Shown here: in pieces, positions 33,791-45,779 of the stretch
How positions within the stretch are numbered: the first letter of the stretch is position 1
Layout: the number at the start of each line of letters is the position of its first letter
Assembly (NCBI GenBank): GCA_963662175.1
Contig: OY759215.1
Coordinates: forward strand, 58,669,213 to 58,733,212
Length of the DNA: 64,000 nucleotides
Direction: 5' to 3'
Source of the DNA: Aradus depressus
Taxonomy: Eukaryota > Arthropoda > Insecta > Hemiptera > Aradidae
The notes under the pieces: generated by a model
Database searches by the model: none
Told to the model about the DNA's origin: nothing
What the model saw: only the letters and a program-made list of their open reading frames with translations
Translations under genes and position numbers: made by a program

Positions 33791-35345
33791 CTGTACAGTC
33801 GAGAAGAGCGACGAAGAAGCGCTTAGTTAAATCTTTCATTGACTTTCAGGCTGAGATTAAGTGGAAGGATGTTCCGAAAAATGATGGTTGGCTCGTATAC
33901 ACCCGAAGTGTTAGTCAGGATCGGAAGTTACACTGGTTGCATGTTCTGACCAAAAGTAATGAATGATAGTACATAATAGGGTTGTCTTCTGGAAAGTACT
34001 GTCCTCATGGTTTTGTGTGCTTCTCACCAACAATACGCTTCCTATGTAACCGCTTTCATTACAATCCTATTCGTTGATTGTGCGCCACTATACATTTCCG
34101 TTGTAATCACAGCCTTAAATCTCGGTACCAATTACTAGGAAGGCCACTTGGTTAGCCCATTAAAACAACCATTGGCTAAACTTCAAGTTGACTAAAGCTA
34201 TTGATGCTATTTTAGCATTTGGACACAACGCGGAAAAAAGGTAGATTATCAACCGAGATGGAGGGAGGAAGAAAGAAACGAAACAAAGCGAAAAAAAGAC
34301 AAAAAAGAACGACGCCTGCCGATTGTATTGTTTATAGAGAATCCTTCAAACAACAATGGTCCTATTATCCATTGTGTGAGTTGTGATGGTAATTCGCTCA
34401 GATATATTTATGTCAGGCTAGCTGTGTCGGGTCGTCACAGAGAAATGTTAAACAGAATAAGACGGAAGAGAATGGGAGGATTGTCCGAGAGTGGTTCAGT
34501 CAGTTCTCTTGTTATATACTAAACACACCTCCTGATCTTGCAACCCTGTGGCGTCACTACCCAGCTAGTTGTTAGGGCTCTGGGCCAGTACATTCAAAAT
34601 TAACAGATATCAACGGTCTTCTTCAAGAAATCCATTGTGAATGGCTCGATAAAAAAAGGAACATGTTCATTTAAAAATGAGAGTACCTCTGTGATTCTTC
34701 ATTCTTTATATTTTGTGAAGGAATAAATAAGCAGGCGCGGATCCAGGGGGAAGTTTTGCCGGGGGAGGGAGCAAAGATTTAGGCAAAAAAATTGGCAAGG
34801 CCATGGTGGAACCTAACTTCGGCTTTAACTTCATGGCAAGTCATATTTCGGTCCACCCGAAGTTCATATATGTATTTTCAAATGGCTCTAACATATGGCG
34901 AGGAACCGTTGGTTGTTGTTCCTTTAAAGCCGCACTTATCCGTTGTATGTATAAGCCTAAATTACAAATTTTTGAAAGTCGAGCAAATTAAAAGTTTTAT
35001 TATGCAGTAGGTAACATAAAGAATTAAATCACCAATTCAAATCAAAATATGCACATTGTCATTTATTATATGTCTATATTTATAGTCCTTTTTTTTTGTT
35101 TTTTACTTTATTTTTTTATTCAGGGGTTTGATCGTTGAATATCACAGAAGAAAATTCAGTAGAAGGAAGAAATAAATAATAGATTTTTAAATGTGACCAG
35201 AATGTAAAATCTATTTTTTCTCAATTTGCCTGTGACACAATTTGTCAACCAGCAGTTAAGGAAGAAGAACAATTTTTGAATGTTTTCAGAATTACCGTTA
35301 TTTTTTATGTGAGTACGGTATTTGTAAAAAAACAAATGCACAAAT
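33791..35345. other. Spacer with a small M1 B-module remnant
   Basis: TTTTTTTATTCAGGGGTTTG near 35108 resembles the M1 B module. No other feature was recognised. Confidence 0.35.
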
Positions 35346-35349
35346 TTCT

Positions 35350-35490
35350 AACTTAGGCCGATTCTGAACTCCAAGCTGAGGAGTTCCTACCAACCCCGAA
35401 CGGGCCCCGAGTAGGCAATCCCTCGGAGCAACAGTGAAGGGACAGCCCGATCCTACCTGCTTAGGGCAAGCCCTAACAATATCTACCTGG
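35350..35490. other. GC-rich island 1, unknown
   Basis: Sharp GC rise (CCCCGAACGGGCCCCGAGTA, GGAGCAACAGTGAAGGGACA). A minus frame (35298-35525) spans it but has no recognised domain. The edges are abrupt against AT-rich flanks, which suggests inserted material such as a retroelement UTR. Confidence 0.35.
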
Positions 35491-35824
35491 TAGTTTGTAC
35501 AATTTAGTTTCATCGATATTTTCATATCTTGTCAATATAACTTCCATCACCATCGTATATGTCGCCGTTGAAACGATGATAAGCTGGACTTTTTCTTAAT
35601 TAAGGTAAATATTATTTTATATATATTTTTTCTTTGATTGAATTTTTATTATGCATATTCACAATCGGTACAGACCATAAGTAAATTTGTTGACAATAGT
35701 TAATCGAACAATTTAGATACAATGATAACTAAATAGAAGAGAAAAAATTAAAATAAATAATAATAATAAAAATAATTTTAAAAAGTTAAATATTAATAAT
35801 AAATTATAGACATTATGCGCCGGC

Positions 35825-36205
35825 TATATGGTTAATACCAGTTTGTATAGGTCCTAATGCACCAGAACTGAACTGGTCCCTGACGTACCAAGAAGGCGAG
35901 TTATGTGCGCTAACCTTTGGGACGCTTTCGATGTCCATTGCCGAATTGCCATGAATGGTCAGCAGCCAGCCCGGGCTAATTGTGAGGATGAAAGTGGAGC
36001 GGATAGGCGACAACATCCCGTCCTCGAGGGCTCGCCGCCTGCCCCCAAACCAACTAGGCCACTGGTACGAGGCCCCTTCGCGGCATTGTCCGCCGCTAAC
36101 CATGACGGACCTTCGCTTCTCGCTTTCGTCAGGCACCCCCGCTTCAGGGATAGCCGGCCTGAGAGGCAGTCAGTCGTTGCCTGGCGCTAGAGGTTCTAAG
36201 GCCAA
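35825..36205. other. GC-rich island 2 with three overlapping open frames
   Basis: About 380 bp of CpG-containing sequence (CCTCGAGGGCTCGCCGCC, GGCATTGTCCGCCGC). It is open in two plus frames (35903-36190 and 35955-36278) and one minus frame (35813-36136). No domain can be read in any of them. Together with island 1 it may be a retroelement remnant or a CpG-rich regulatory element. Confidence 0.35.
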
Positions 36206-36852
36206 CATCTCTTTCACACGACGAACAGAGCATATTGGTCCAATGTGTCGATCGAGTGACAAAAAAAACAAGCATTAAAAATAACAGTAAATTTAAGCTT
36301 GAAAGCATTAAAAATGACTACTCTCTAGTTCTAGCGTACTTCGTTAGAGGCGTTTGCATAAAAGAGAAATGAGGTTACAAAATGAGTTTCTGCAAAACGG
36401 CCTTGATGGAATTTTCTGGAATTTGTTCATCTTATGTTCTGAGCTATCACTTCTTCAAAAAAATTAGTTTCGATTTTGTAGCCCGATTTTCGAGATAAGA
36501 CGAGTACTTTATTTTTTCAGCCATGTCATCAATCCTGTAAGTTATGGACTCATTCGTAAAACGAAAAAAATTAAGTTAATGAAACAAACCTCGATTTCAC
36601 ATGAATTAAGAATGTGTTAAGAAGTTGCTGAAGAAATCTTTCACTGATGCTACACTGCTAGGCAGGCTTCTTAACATGTTTCATGTAAACAAGTCTACAT
36701 TATCTGTATCCAAAATTATGTAAAACACGAGAAATGTGGGCATGATAATCGTCAAAAGGTGCCGACTCGCAAAGGATTAAAGTCAGTCCCCGAGTGGGGA
36801 ACTCACAAAATGTTTCCAAAGGTTATTCCTTTTTCAACCGCATTTTGAGGAT
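36206..36852. other. Spacer without recognised features
   Basis: AT-rich DNA without long open frames, element ends or recognisable repeats. Confidence 0.4.
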
Positions 36853-37067
36853 AAAATGGGCCATGATTTGGGTACTCTTTAGCTGGTTGCTAATTTTCAA
36901 CCCCCCCTAGTGGCAACAAAATGGGCCATGATTTGGGCATATCCCAACCCGATAAGGGGGCAGACAAGCCGCTGTCGGTCCATGTTGCTAACTGGTAGGA
37001 CCTCCACTCAGGCACTCTTCAGCTGGTTGCTAGTTCTCAACAACCTCCCCCCCCCCCTGGTGACAAC
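36853..37067. repeat. Local duplication with inserted middle
   Basis: AAATGGGCCATGATTTGGG occurs at 36854 and 36918. CTCTTYAGCTGGTTGCTA then TTCTCAACAA/TTTTCAACCC occurs twice as well. The second unit is longer by about 85 bp between these two blocks (CATATCCCAACCCGATAAGG and following). A C11 run ends the second unit. Confidence 0.75.
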
Positions 37068-38655
37068 ACACTGTTCATCTAATGAACCACTGTTCACCCT
37101 CTCCCCAGCTTTCTTTGTCCCTACACTCCTTTGTTCCTTCTTCCCAACCTCTCCCAATTAACAAAACTGCTCCTCGCGCCTTTGCCTACCTCGACCCATT
37201 CACAGTCTAAATCCCGCCCCTCATGCAGATCACACTTCATTGGCTCTAAAGAACAGCTCCGGCCGTCCAAAGGATGTGTGAACATGAAAAGTAGACCTTA
37301 AAGAGAACCTAGGGGAAGAACTACGCAGCCATAACAAAGCATTTTTTAATATTTTCACAAAGCCATTCATCTTTCATATACGATTGCTCCCAGGAAACTA
37401 TAGCTTGAGCTAGTATGCTATGCTCTACACTCAACTACGATTCTAAATCAGCATAGAAATGATACTTAACATTTTTTGCAGAGATGTTGTGAAACACTAA
37501 TAAAAAAATATATAAAGACAAACGTATGTTTTTTTAAAGACAACCAACCGGATTACACAGTACATTCTATATTGGTATAAGTCGGCGTCAAATAGCGTAA
37601 CATGTCATTTCAAGGTAGACCAAGACATAAATCAATGGAGCAACAATAACTGGAGAAACAGATCTGAATAACGCTAAAAGCAGAAACCTGAGATGAGGTA
37701 AAAATCCAGACAAATAGGGTAATTTTTAATTAAATTCAGTAAATGCCGACTTTCGGTAAAAAGGCGTTTTACCCTATTCGACGTGAACAAATATACCCTT
37801 TAGTTGCTAGCTGATTTGACCGCAGTCTAGTTTTGTCTTTGAGATAATTCCCTTAAGAGGGGATGCTGAAGGACCTTTTACTGCTTCCTTGGCAGCTATT
37901 TGTTCCTTTCCGGAACATGTTATTTAAGCCTTAAGTTCATGACTGCACTTCGTTAGTTATTACCATTCCAGGAAGGTTTCTACTTGATGATACTTTTAAC
38001 CATATGAACTTGCAATGCAAAGTAATAAAAAACAAAGTCGCAGATGCGCCAACAAAATTCATGGTTTCTATCCCTTGTTCCAAAAATAGGTGAGTCGTTG
38101 TAGCCTTGGAACCAGCACACCCCAAACTGTCACATCCTTTTTTTGTGTGTCTTTGTGACAAGACAAGAGGGTGGGTGAAAGGCACTCTGAGATGGGCCAA
38201 GATAAGTACAAAAGAGAGGTTCCGACGAAACAAAGGGTCAAGTGGCAGAGACACTAATGTGAGGCAGGGAGCAGGCAGGTACCAGACCCTGCGCTATCTG
38301 TCTGGCTCTGCCACTTCAATATGCTAGCTATACACTAACTAATGCCAGGTAATCAAGGCCAGAGTATCGTGATTAGTACATACAACACAACTTTGCTATA
38401 CACTACGTCACGAAAGAATACTCACGGATCACTGCAACCAAATCACTGCGACTCACCCACACGACCCTTTCCCACTTCAAACAATTTTTTTTTTTTTTTA
38501 ATACCTCTAATCAAACGACATTTATTTTTCGAGTTTTGGAGCCAAACAATTTGTTGCATCCTGTAGAATTTTTTGATATTTTCATGAAGTTTCCTCATTA
38601 TTAGGATTCCCTAGGTCGAATATCTAGTTGGACTATTAATTGTCTGTCCGTCTCC
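37068..38655. other. Spacer without recognised features
   Basis: The C/T-rich segment at 37070-37260 includes CCCGCCCCTC and an inverted CCAAT (ATTGGCT), not enough for a promoter call. Frames at 37937-38254 (minus) and 38106-38327 (plus) lack domains. Confidence 0.35.
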
Positions 38656-38661
38656 TCCCCT

Positions 38662-38687
38662 CCCCCCCCCCCCCCCCCCCCCCCCCC
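38662..38687. repeat. Poly(C) tract, 26 C
   Basis: Uninterrupted C homopolymer inside a CT-rich TGTCTGTCCGTC context. Confidence 0.9.
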
Positions 38688-38689
38688 AT

Positions 38690-40120
38690 ATCTTGGAAAC
38701 TATTGAAGCTATATTACGTAAGTAAGTCTGTTAGTTTAGTTTAAGTCGTAGTCTGTTTGTCTGTATTGTATTGTCTGAGTGACAGATATAAACGGAGCGT
38801 AGCGACTAGCATCAAGAAAACGTTACGCGCCGCGCGGTTTAAAAAAACTTCCTTTCATGATAACCGAAATATTTTCATATTTAGTCGAGTAGGATATCAC
38901 ATTGAATGGTTCTAAGAGTACAATTTTTTTCTAAATTTTGAAATCAATAGAGTTCTCTTCAAGACATCTGAAAGAACACCCAAATGTGTCACCCCTTCAT
39001 ATTGTCGTTCCTACCGATGCTAAAAAATTAAAAAACATAACCCTATTGAGATTGGGTCCGATAAGGGTGCGAGCAAACTTTTTCGACAATCCACAAAAAA
39101 TGCCATATTTAAAGTGGCGAATCATATGAGAGAGAATTAAACGTCATAAATGAAATTCCCAATCGTCAATGTGTCAATCTCAGAATCGAGAAAGGATCAA
39201 TGCTGGTGAAAATCGGTTCAGCGGTTGACAATCAAGCAACCTTCAAGCAGTGACCACCTGTGGCACTCTTCAATGCGTGACCTGATCACACACGTCTGTA
39301 ACATTTTTCCTCAATTGTTTCACCAATTGCAAACGATATTATTCTTAGCAAAACATGCAATGTATTTTTTTGATATCCAAATTCCCGCCAAATCCAGATA
39401 TAATGGGAATAAATAAATATTGTTGTTTTAAAATCCTCAAAATGGCCACACGATTTTATAAAGTAATGATAAGACTTTTATAGATTTGTTTTTCTTCATC
39501 AAGTATTCATGTACACTTTATATGCTTAAAAAAATATTCCCAGTTGAATTGGTATCAAGGAGGCACCTATTTTCGTTACTGGACACAAGACGTCTTGGAA
39601 AGAGTTTTAGAAGATACACCAAGACAAGAGCGGTATGTTCTAACGGTAGTACTGGAGCAGCAGGTGTATTGCTAGGAGTACTCGTGAGAGCAACGGTCTT
39701 TCTCCTTCCTGTTCTCTAGGATAGGATACACCTGTTTAACACAACCGACGGAGGGCTCCGCACATGGATCAGGATTCTCTACGGGTGTTTCAGCAGAGGC
39801 CTCAACAGTTCAAAATGCCAGGCATAAGGCCTTTTGATAATTGAGATTTTAGAAATTACTATTATTTGTTAACCGCCCGACTACCATACTCCCATATCCT
39901 GTTGTTAACACAAGCAATATTGGCAAATAACAGTACTGAATAAAAATATAAGTTTGAGTTGGTAGTAAATACAGTCTTTAAATGATCTCTTGTTGTAAGT
40001 CAGTGTACGTAGTGAACGATAGTGACTGTATAAAAGTGAATTAATAACGTAACTAAAGGATATATTCTAGCGTGGAGCATTTCATGGAGGATGTCCTGGA
40101 ACAATAAATAGATATGAGTA
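38690..40120. other. Spacer; probable old repeat debris
   Basis: GAGCGTAGCGACTAGCAT, CGCGCCGCGCGG and AAAATCGGTTCAGCGGTT-like words near 38795-39225 look like repeat remnants. The plus frame 38938-39129 has no recognisable domain. Confidence 0.35.
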
Positions 40121-40124
40121 GGGA

Positions 40125-40611
40125 GGGAAGTAGCAGAGCGGATCACAGTTATACATCCCTCATTTGTGTTTAGATGTAAAGATTCTGAAGTTACTGTGAT
40201 TGCACCAACTAATACAGTGATCAGACTAACGAAAACAAGTAAAGGGAAGTAGCAGAGCGGAACACAATTATACATCCCTCATTTGTGTTTAGATGTAAAG
40301 ATTCAGAAGTTACTGTGATTGCACCAACTAATACAGTGATCAGATAACGAAAACCAGTAAAGGGAAGTAGCAGGGCAGATCACAATTATACATCCCTCAT
40401 TTGTGTTTAGATGTAAGGATTCTGACGTTACTGTGATTCCACCAACTAATACAGTGATCAGACTAACGAAAACCAGTAAAGGGAAGTAGCAGAGCGGAAC
40501 ACAATTATACATCCCTCATTTGTGTTTAGATGTAAAGATTCTGAAGTTACTGTGATTGCACCAACTAATACAGTGATCAGACTAACGAAAACCAGTACAG
40601 GGAAGTAGCAC
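40125..40611. repeat. Tandem array, 119-bp unit x about 4.1
   Basis: GGGAAGTAGCAGAGCGG-type starts lie at 40125, 40244, 40362, 40481 and 40600, so the period is 118-119 bp. The units are highly similar (ACACAATTATACATCCCTCA, TTTGTGTTTAGATGTAAAGA, CACCAACTAATACAGTGATC). Identical peptide stretches in two minus frames (40000-40275 and 40303-40512) are by-products of the repetition. Confidence 0.95.
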
Positions 40612-40756
40612 ATTAGAACAGAAAGTTGAGGTATTAGGCGTTATCTGATAAGATTGGTCAGCTCCTCCATTACGTACCCAACGCAGGTGAGCGATAAATT
40701 AAGAATATTGTTGATATTATATTTAAAAACAAATAAAAGGAAAGAACTTATCATTT

Positions 40757-41430
40757 ATATTGTCTAATTTCAGGAAAATATAAACATATAGTGTATCGGT
40801 TTCAGTTTATTTATGCCATCATCAGTTCAAAATTCAACAGTAACATTTAAGTTAGGTTGGCATATTTAGACCCCATGGAGGAGGGAAGTCCTGCTTTAAA
40901 AAACAAAATATATGAACTGTGAAAATATTTGTGTTTAAGACTTTAAAAAAATAATAGCTATCAGGAGAAGAAAAAAGAATGGTAATAATACGAAATAAGA
41001 AAAGAAGAAATTCAAATAAACTAAATAAATAAATTTGAAAGAATAAACAAAAAAATATATCTATATAAAAATATAATATATAAAATAAAAGAATAAATTT
41101 AATAAAAATAAATGAACGAAATAATCGTAGTAAGAGAAAAAACAAGAGGAAAACAAAATAAATAAATGTATACATAATATTTGTAATAAAGAGAAACATA
41201 TAATTTGGGGGAGAAAAAAAATTTGTATCAACTAAAAAAAATATAAAATTAATGAAGAATTTTTTTTTTTGGCGTTATTTTTATTCATAGAATAATTTTA
41301 TTTAATTTTCCTCAATGACTCAGGTAATCTCAAGATAGTATAAATATGCTAACCTAGCGAACTCAAATGTTACGGTTGCACCTGGTGCTGATGATGGCTG
41401 GCTTTATATTTTCTGGAATTGGACATTAGT
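40757..41430. mobile_element. Inverted-repeat element with hammerhead-like arms
   Basis: The left arm (40757-40875) and right arm (41330-41430) are inverted homologues. ATATTGTCTAATTTCAGGAA is mirrored by TTTCTGGAATTGGACATTAG, and CAGTAACATTTAAGTTAGG by CTAGCGAACTCAAATGTTAC. The centre is very AT-rich and without genes; a 115-aa minus frame there is only Phe/Ile/Leu/Tyr low complexity. Both arms retain CTGATGATGGC, and the left arm also has GAAAC. The inverted arrangement recalls the pLTRs of Penelope-like elements, which carry hammerhead ribozymes. No reverse transcriptase is present. Confidence 0.6.
40791..40828 (-). ncRNA. Hammerhead-ribozyme-like motif, decayed
   Basis: On the minus strand an exact CTGATGA core (40825-40819) is followed 15 nt later by GAAAC (40803-40799) and then CGATACAC. 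The stem II sequence is eroded, and the ACCGGT seen in relatives has become ACCGAT. Core boxes are intact but pairing is poor, so activity is unlikely. Confidence 0.4.
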
Positions 41431-41439
41431 GTTAAACAT

Positions 41440-44400
41440 GTTGTTGTTTTCCCACTAAATGGACATAGATTCATAGGTCATCGCAACTATATTTGAACAC
41501 AATTGGTCTTCTAATGCCTGCTCTCCATACAGTGAATTATTTACGTATAGGTGAACACCGACCTAGAGTGAAGCGATGAAGTTACTAGCGTATATTTCCT
41601 ACATATGCAGCACACTCAGAGAAAGGTACCTCATTTAACCGTTCTTGGTTTTCACTCCACTCTTCCTTTATTCTTCGTTTTCTTCTTCTTCCCTTTGTTA
41701 TGTTAACTTAACGTGAAAGTTCCTTTGTGAGCGCACGAGGTAGACCCTGTACAAGTTCTGTGGCCACCTTCAACTGTCCTATTTTAGGGCCCTTTAGACG
41801 CTCTTTATAAAACTGTTTATTTAAGCTTACTCGAAATATTCAAGAAATGGCTGACAGTAGCTGTGTTGTGAAGAATCCTGGTTCCGTTTCCTTAAACTGA
41901 CAGTCAAGAAAACCATTAAGGAGCATGGAACATCATTTCTTTTTCATAGATACATAAAAGTGTCAAATAACATAAAATGCTTTATAAAAAGCCAGTGCTC
42001 GCAGAAGCTGCAAAAAGTTTGTGGAATTCCATAGTAAAATTCTCATTTTTCTTCTTCTCATGGCAAGCAAACTCAGAATTTCTTAAAGAAGCTCTTCGTT
42101 TAGAGATAAAGACGCTACTATTCTGAACGGCATATCTCGGCTTCTAATGTACGTAGACGATATAGCTTAAATTGGACAAACCACTATATAATTGTATTAT
42201 CTGTTTTCAACAGAAAATGAAAAGACGAGATTTTGCGCAAAAATGAGAATTAAAAAGAAAAAGGATTTACAAGGTTATGTGCTTGGTGTATCTCTATTTG
42301 GAAGAAGAGGCGGGCAAGAAGGACCCAGAATTCCTTTTTGCAAAACAGGGTAGCACATCCTTTTTTTTTTATTATAGCAGGATTGAAAGCTTTATAGGGA
42401 TGTATATATATATTTTAAGTCTAGTTCCCTGTATGTAAGTACGAGTATATAATGTACAAAAGACAGGGAATGTATAGAACTGATTACCTCTAATGTAAGT
42501 GTCCATTATCTCAATGAAGATGAAATTAGTAAGTGAGGTAATGTCAAGGTCCCCTCCGCTAATTATCACATATGTAATTATCTTTATGTCTTACTTATCT
42601 CTCTACATAACTTTACTATATTACTATAATTAAAGTTTTTTTGTATTGTTTTGACGTAGAATATGTATTCTACGGCAGACCCTCTTAAGAATTTTAGGAA
42701 CTTTTTAGTTCACCGCTTACTAGATAATAAGTGAACAGCATCGCAAAAAGGATCGAAAAAAAAATCCTTCATATTCTTGACACGACATGGGAACATTTAA
42801 GTTGGTCCAAAAACAGGAAGAATACATATGTGTCATGAATAATCCTGCGCTGAAAATATTCGCAAAAAGGCAGGACTAGAAATACTATTTTTTCAAAAAA
42901 ATCAAGTGGGGTCATCAAATTGAAGACATCGAGGCCCTTTGATTCCATTCGATGAATTATGAAGAAGACAGAGTTTTTAGGATACTAAAATAGAATAAAT
43001 AAATATTTTCTAATTTTGATGTTTTTTAGACATCCAAAATATTTTTCCGTAAGCATAACTACGATATGGTCGACATAAGGATAATAACCAACATATTATA
43101 AACGAAAATGTATTGACTATAACATTTAAAAAGAAAAAATTGATCCTTAGAGCACTGCTGTTGAAAAATACTCAAAGAATCACATTTACGCAATATGGAA
43201 TCCTGGACAAAAAATAAAAGTCCCGTTGAAGAAGAAAGGGGAAACTTTCAAGGTACCAGCCACCTTGAAGAAAGAGAAAAAATAACACCGATTAGGAGGA
43301 AAAACTAGAGTAAGGCAGACATAGGAGAAGTGAGGATAAAAGCGTGAGAGAGGCTAGACAGAGTGGAAACTTAAGAAGGGAACAGATGGCATCCGGAACA
43401 GCTGAGAGGCATTAGGTTGGCAACAGTGCTTCTGTGGCTTCTATATCTACAATTTCCGAAGAGTAAGTCCATATTAATAAGGCAGAGTTCAGTACGTCTA
43501 AATACTCAGCTGGTGGTGGGAGAAGACGAGGGCCTGGAAAAGTTCCGTTTCTGTTCTCGGTCTCTGCCTTGCCTAAAAAGATCCCGATGTACATTGTCCT
43601 CCCTCATTCAGTAAATTTGCTCCTTTGTCCTGTTTTCAAAAAGACTTACATCCCCTTGGTCCATCTGTCCCCTAGCTTTTGTCGAAGACTTTCTCCAAAA
43701 CTCGCTTTGACTGTATTTTATCTAGGATTACTTATGTGAACAAAAAATCCGAGACGAATGCGCATGTTCAACATTATAGTTCGCCGAAATGAAAGTCATT
43801 CTGAAGATCTGAATAAGGGAGGAACGTAAAATTGATCCGAAATATCGTCGAAAAAAGTGGACACCACCTCTGGAAGGTTTGTCGAAAAAATGAAACGTCA
43901 AAAATCCCAGAGAAGCCTATGTAGCATATCATCGAACGCTTTCTTCACATAAATGTGCATTTTCAAAATTGCATAACACTGTTCACTGTTTCAATTTTAA
44001 TCTAGCTCGACCACAGAAGACCCTGGGATAGCTCAAAGCTCACTCAAAGTGTCTTCAAAACAGTTTGTGAGAATAGATATAGACATTCCAAAATTATGGA
44101 GTTAAAATTAAATTATTTCCTCTTAAAAATAAATTTCTGAAATTTGTTAAGGAGGAGGTTTTTTTCTTTAGGACGTAACAAAGGCACTTCCAATTTTTTT
44201 CGAAAAATTTAGAAAAAACGACCTGCTGAATTAAAATGTCTTCAAGAACGTTGGCATGCTATATGAAGGATGTAAAGATCCCAACATTTTTAAGTAAATA
44301 ATCAACCCCTTGCAATGTAAAATTTGATATCGCTTAGGCGTAGTTCTTTAAAGCATGCTAAATGTCATTCAAATCTGATAGTGTTCTAGAAAGATGGTAT

Positions 44401-45575
44401 CTATGTTGGACCTTTAGAGGAGCTTAAATTACGCTAATCTATCTCAGTGAAAAGATGACCGTATGGCAGCATGAGCCACCCTCAAAATGTTTCAAAAATA
44501 TCTGTGTTGAATTGGCGTTAATGAAATCCATCCTCCTCCACGCAAACTGCAAATATGTTTCCTCCTAATTACACTTTCAGTTTCACCAAAATTGATCGTA
44601 AGGTGGTGGAAAATGTCTTCAAAGAGCACTCTTTAGATTTCGAAATGATTCACCAATTCTATAGAATTTTTTCGATACGATGACTTTTTGGGAGTGTGAT
44701 TTCACCTCTTTTTTGCGATTTAATACAACAGTTTACCTATTACCTAATAGACGATGAATTAAAAATGTTTTAATAATAATAACCTTCAAATAATTTTGAG
44801 ACAAACAACTAATTCTTTGACTTGCCTCATCTTCGAATTTCTGCTAAACTGATACAAAAATATGTATTTAAAGTAAGTATTGCAAGTAACATCATTGTTG
44901 GATTGTTTTCTATGTATTTATTGATGATGAAGTCATCATCAAGCGTGGTACTGATGTAATCTTTAAGTAATGTAGTAAGTAACCGACCAATACAACACAT
45001 AAGCAAACAATCAATATTTTACATATATACATACATTTTATATATTCGATCACTGTAAAAACTGGTCGGAACGTAACCTTTCATTCGTCTTCCCCACGTT
45101 CACAGCGGATTCTAATAGCGTAGATTAATGATTATAAACACTTTAGGCAATATTTCAACTAGCCTGAAGGATATCCAGAAGAAGGCCAAAACCTAAATCA
45201 AAGGAGTTTTAAAATGCACAAATGGGCTTAATTTGAGATACAACAGTTTGGAAATTACTACTGTCGACTGTTAGTGTGCACTTTAGTGGGTTTCTGAGAT
45301 AAGAGGTGGTTCCACGGGTAAATTTTGTCCAACTATTTTGTCCACTAAAAATAAACCAATTTTTTTATTAATCTGAAAACAGTATTCACTCTAGTAGAAA
45401 TGTCCAAATGATCAACTTTTATTTTTTAGACATTTATTTATTGCCAAATATTGATGCAAAATTGTTGTGTCTATCTGATTTTTGTAAAATATAAGGTAGC
45501 AGACATGTGTAAAAGAAAATCTTAAATTAAAACCAATTTTCAGTTTTGAAATTGGTTGAGAATGGGCGAACATAG
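41440..45575. other. Spacer without recognised features
   Basis: About 4 kb of AT-rich DNA. No frame has a domain, and no element ends were found. Part of 42895-42960 resembles 3315-3400, hinting at an old dispersed repeat. A chance 8-bp palindrome is at 44925-44946. Confidence 0.4.
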
Positions 45576-45588
45576 ACTCAATTTATTT

Positions 45589-45769
45589 TGCCCTCAGGTA
45601 TTATGTATATTAGCCATGCCTTTATAACTGTATTATTAGTTATTTACACAATATCCATGGCCCCCAGAGGAAGTAGTTTTACCTATGAAATAAAACTCTC
45701 TCCCGGACGGGATTCGAACCCTAAATCGTGGAAGACCATGCGTCCAAAGGCCTACGCCACTACACCCTT
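45589..45769 (-). mobile_element. SINE2 copy with 9-bp TSD
   Basis: Contains TATTAGCCATGCCTTTATAA, ATCCATGGCCCCCAGAGG, CTCTCCCGGACGGGATTCGA (reversed B-box) and GACCATGCGTCCAAAGGCCT. The direct repeat AATTTATTT at 45580-45588 and 45770-45778 flanks it. A-tail and head are shorter than in the 18.9-kb copy. Confidence 0.75.
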
Positions 45770-45779
45770 AATTTATTTA

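Noticed and set aside
40000..40512. Minus-strand frames with identical peptides, as if paralogous genes
   Set aside because: They are units of the 119-bp tandem array.
40125..40611. Regular repeats as a CRISPR array
   Set aside because: The whole 119-bp unit repeats without unique spacers and the genome is eukaryotic.
40852..41199. 115-codon minus frame resembling a membrane protein
   Set aside because: It consists only of Phe, Ile, Leu, Tyr and Ser from A-rich DNA in the centre of an inverted-repeat element.
44925..44946. TTGATGAT...ATCATCAA palindrome
   Set aside because: An 8-bp stem in AT-rich DNA is expected by chance, and no repeat context was found.
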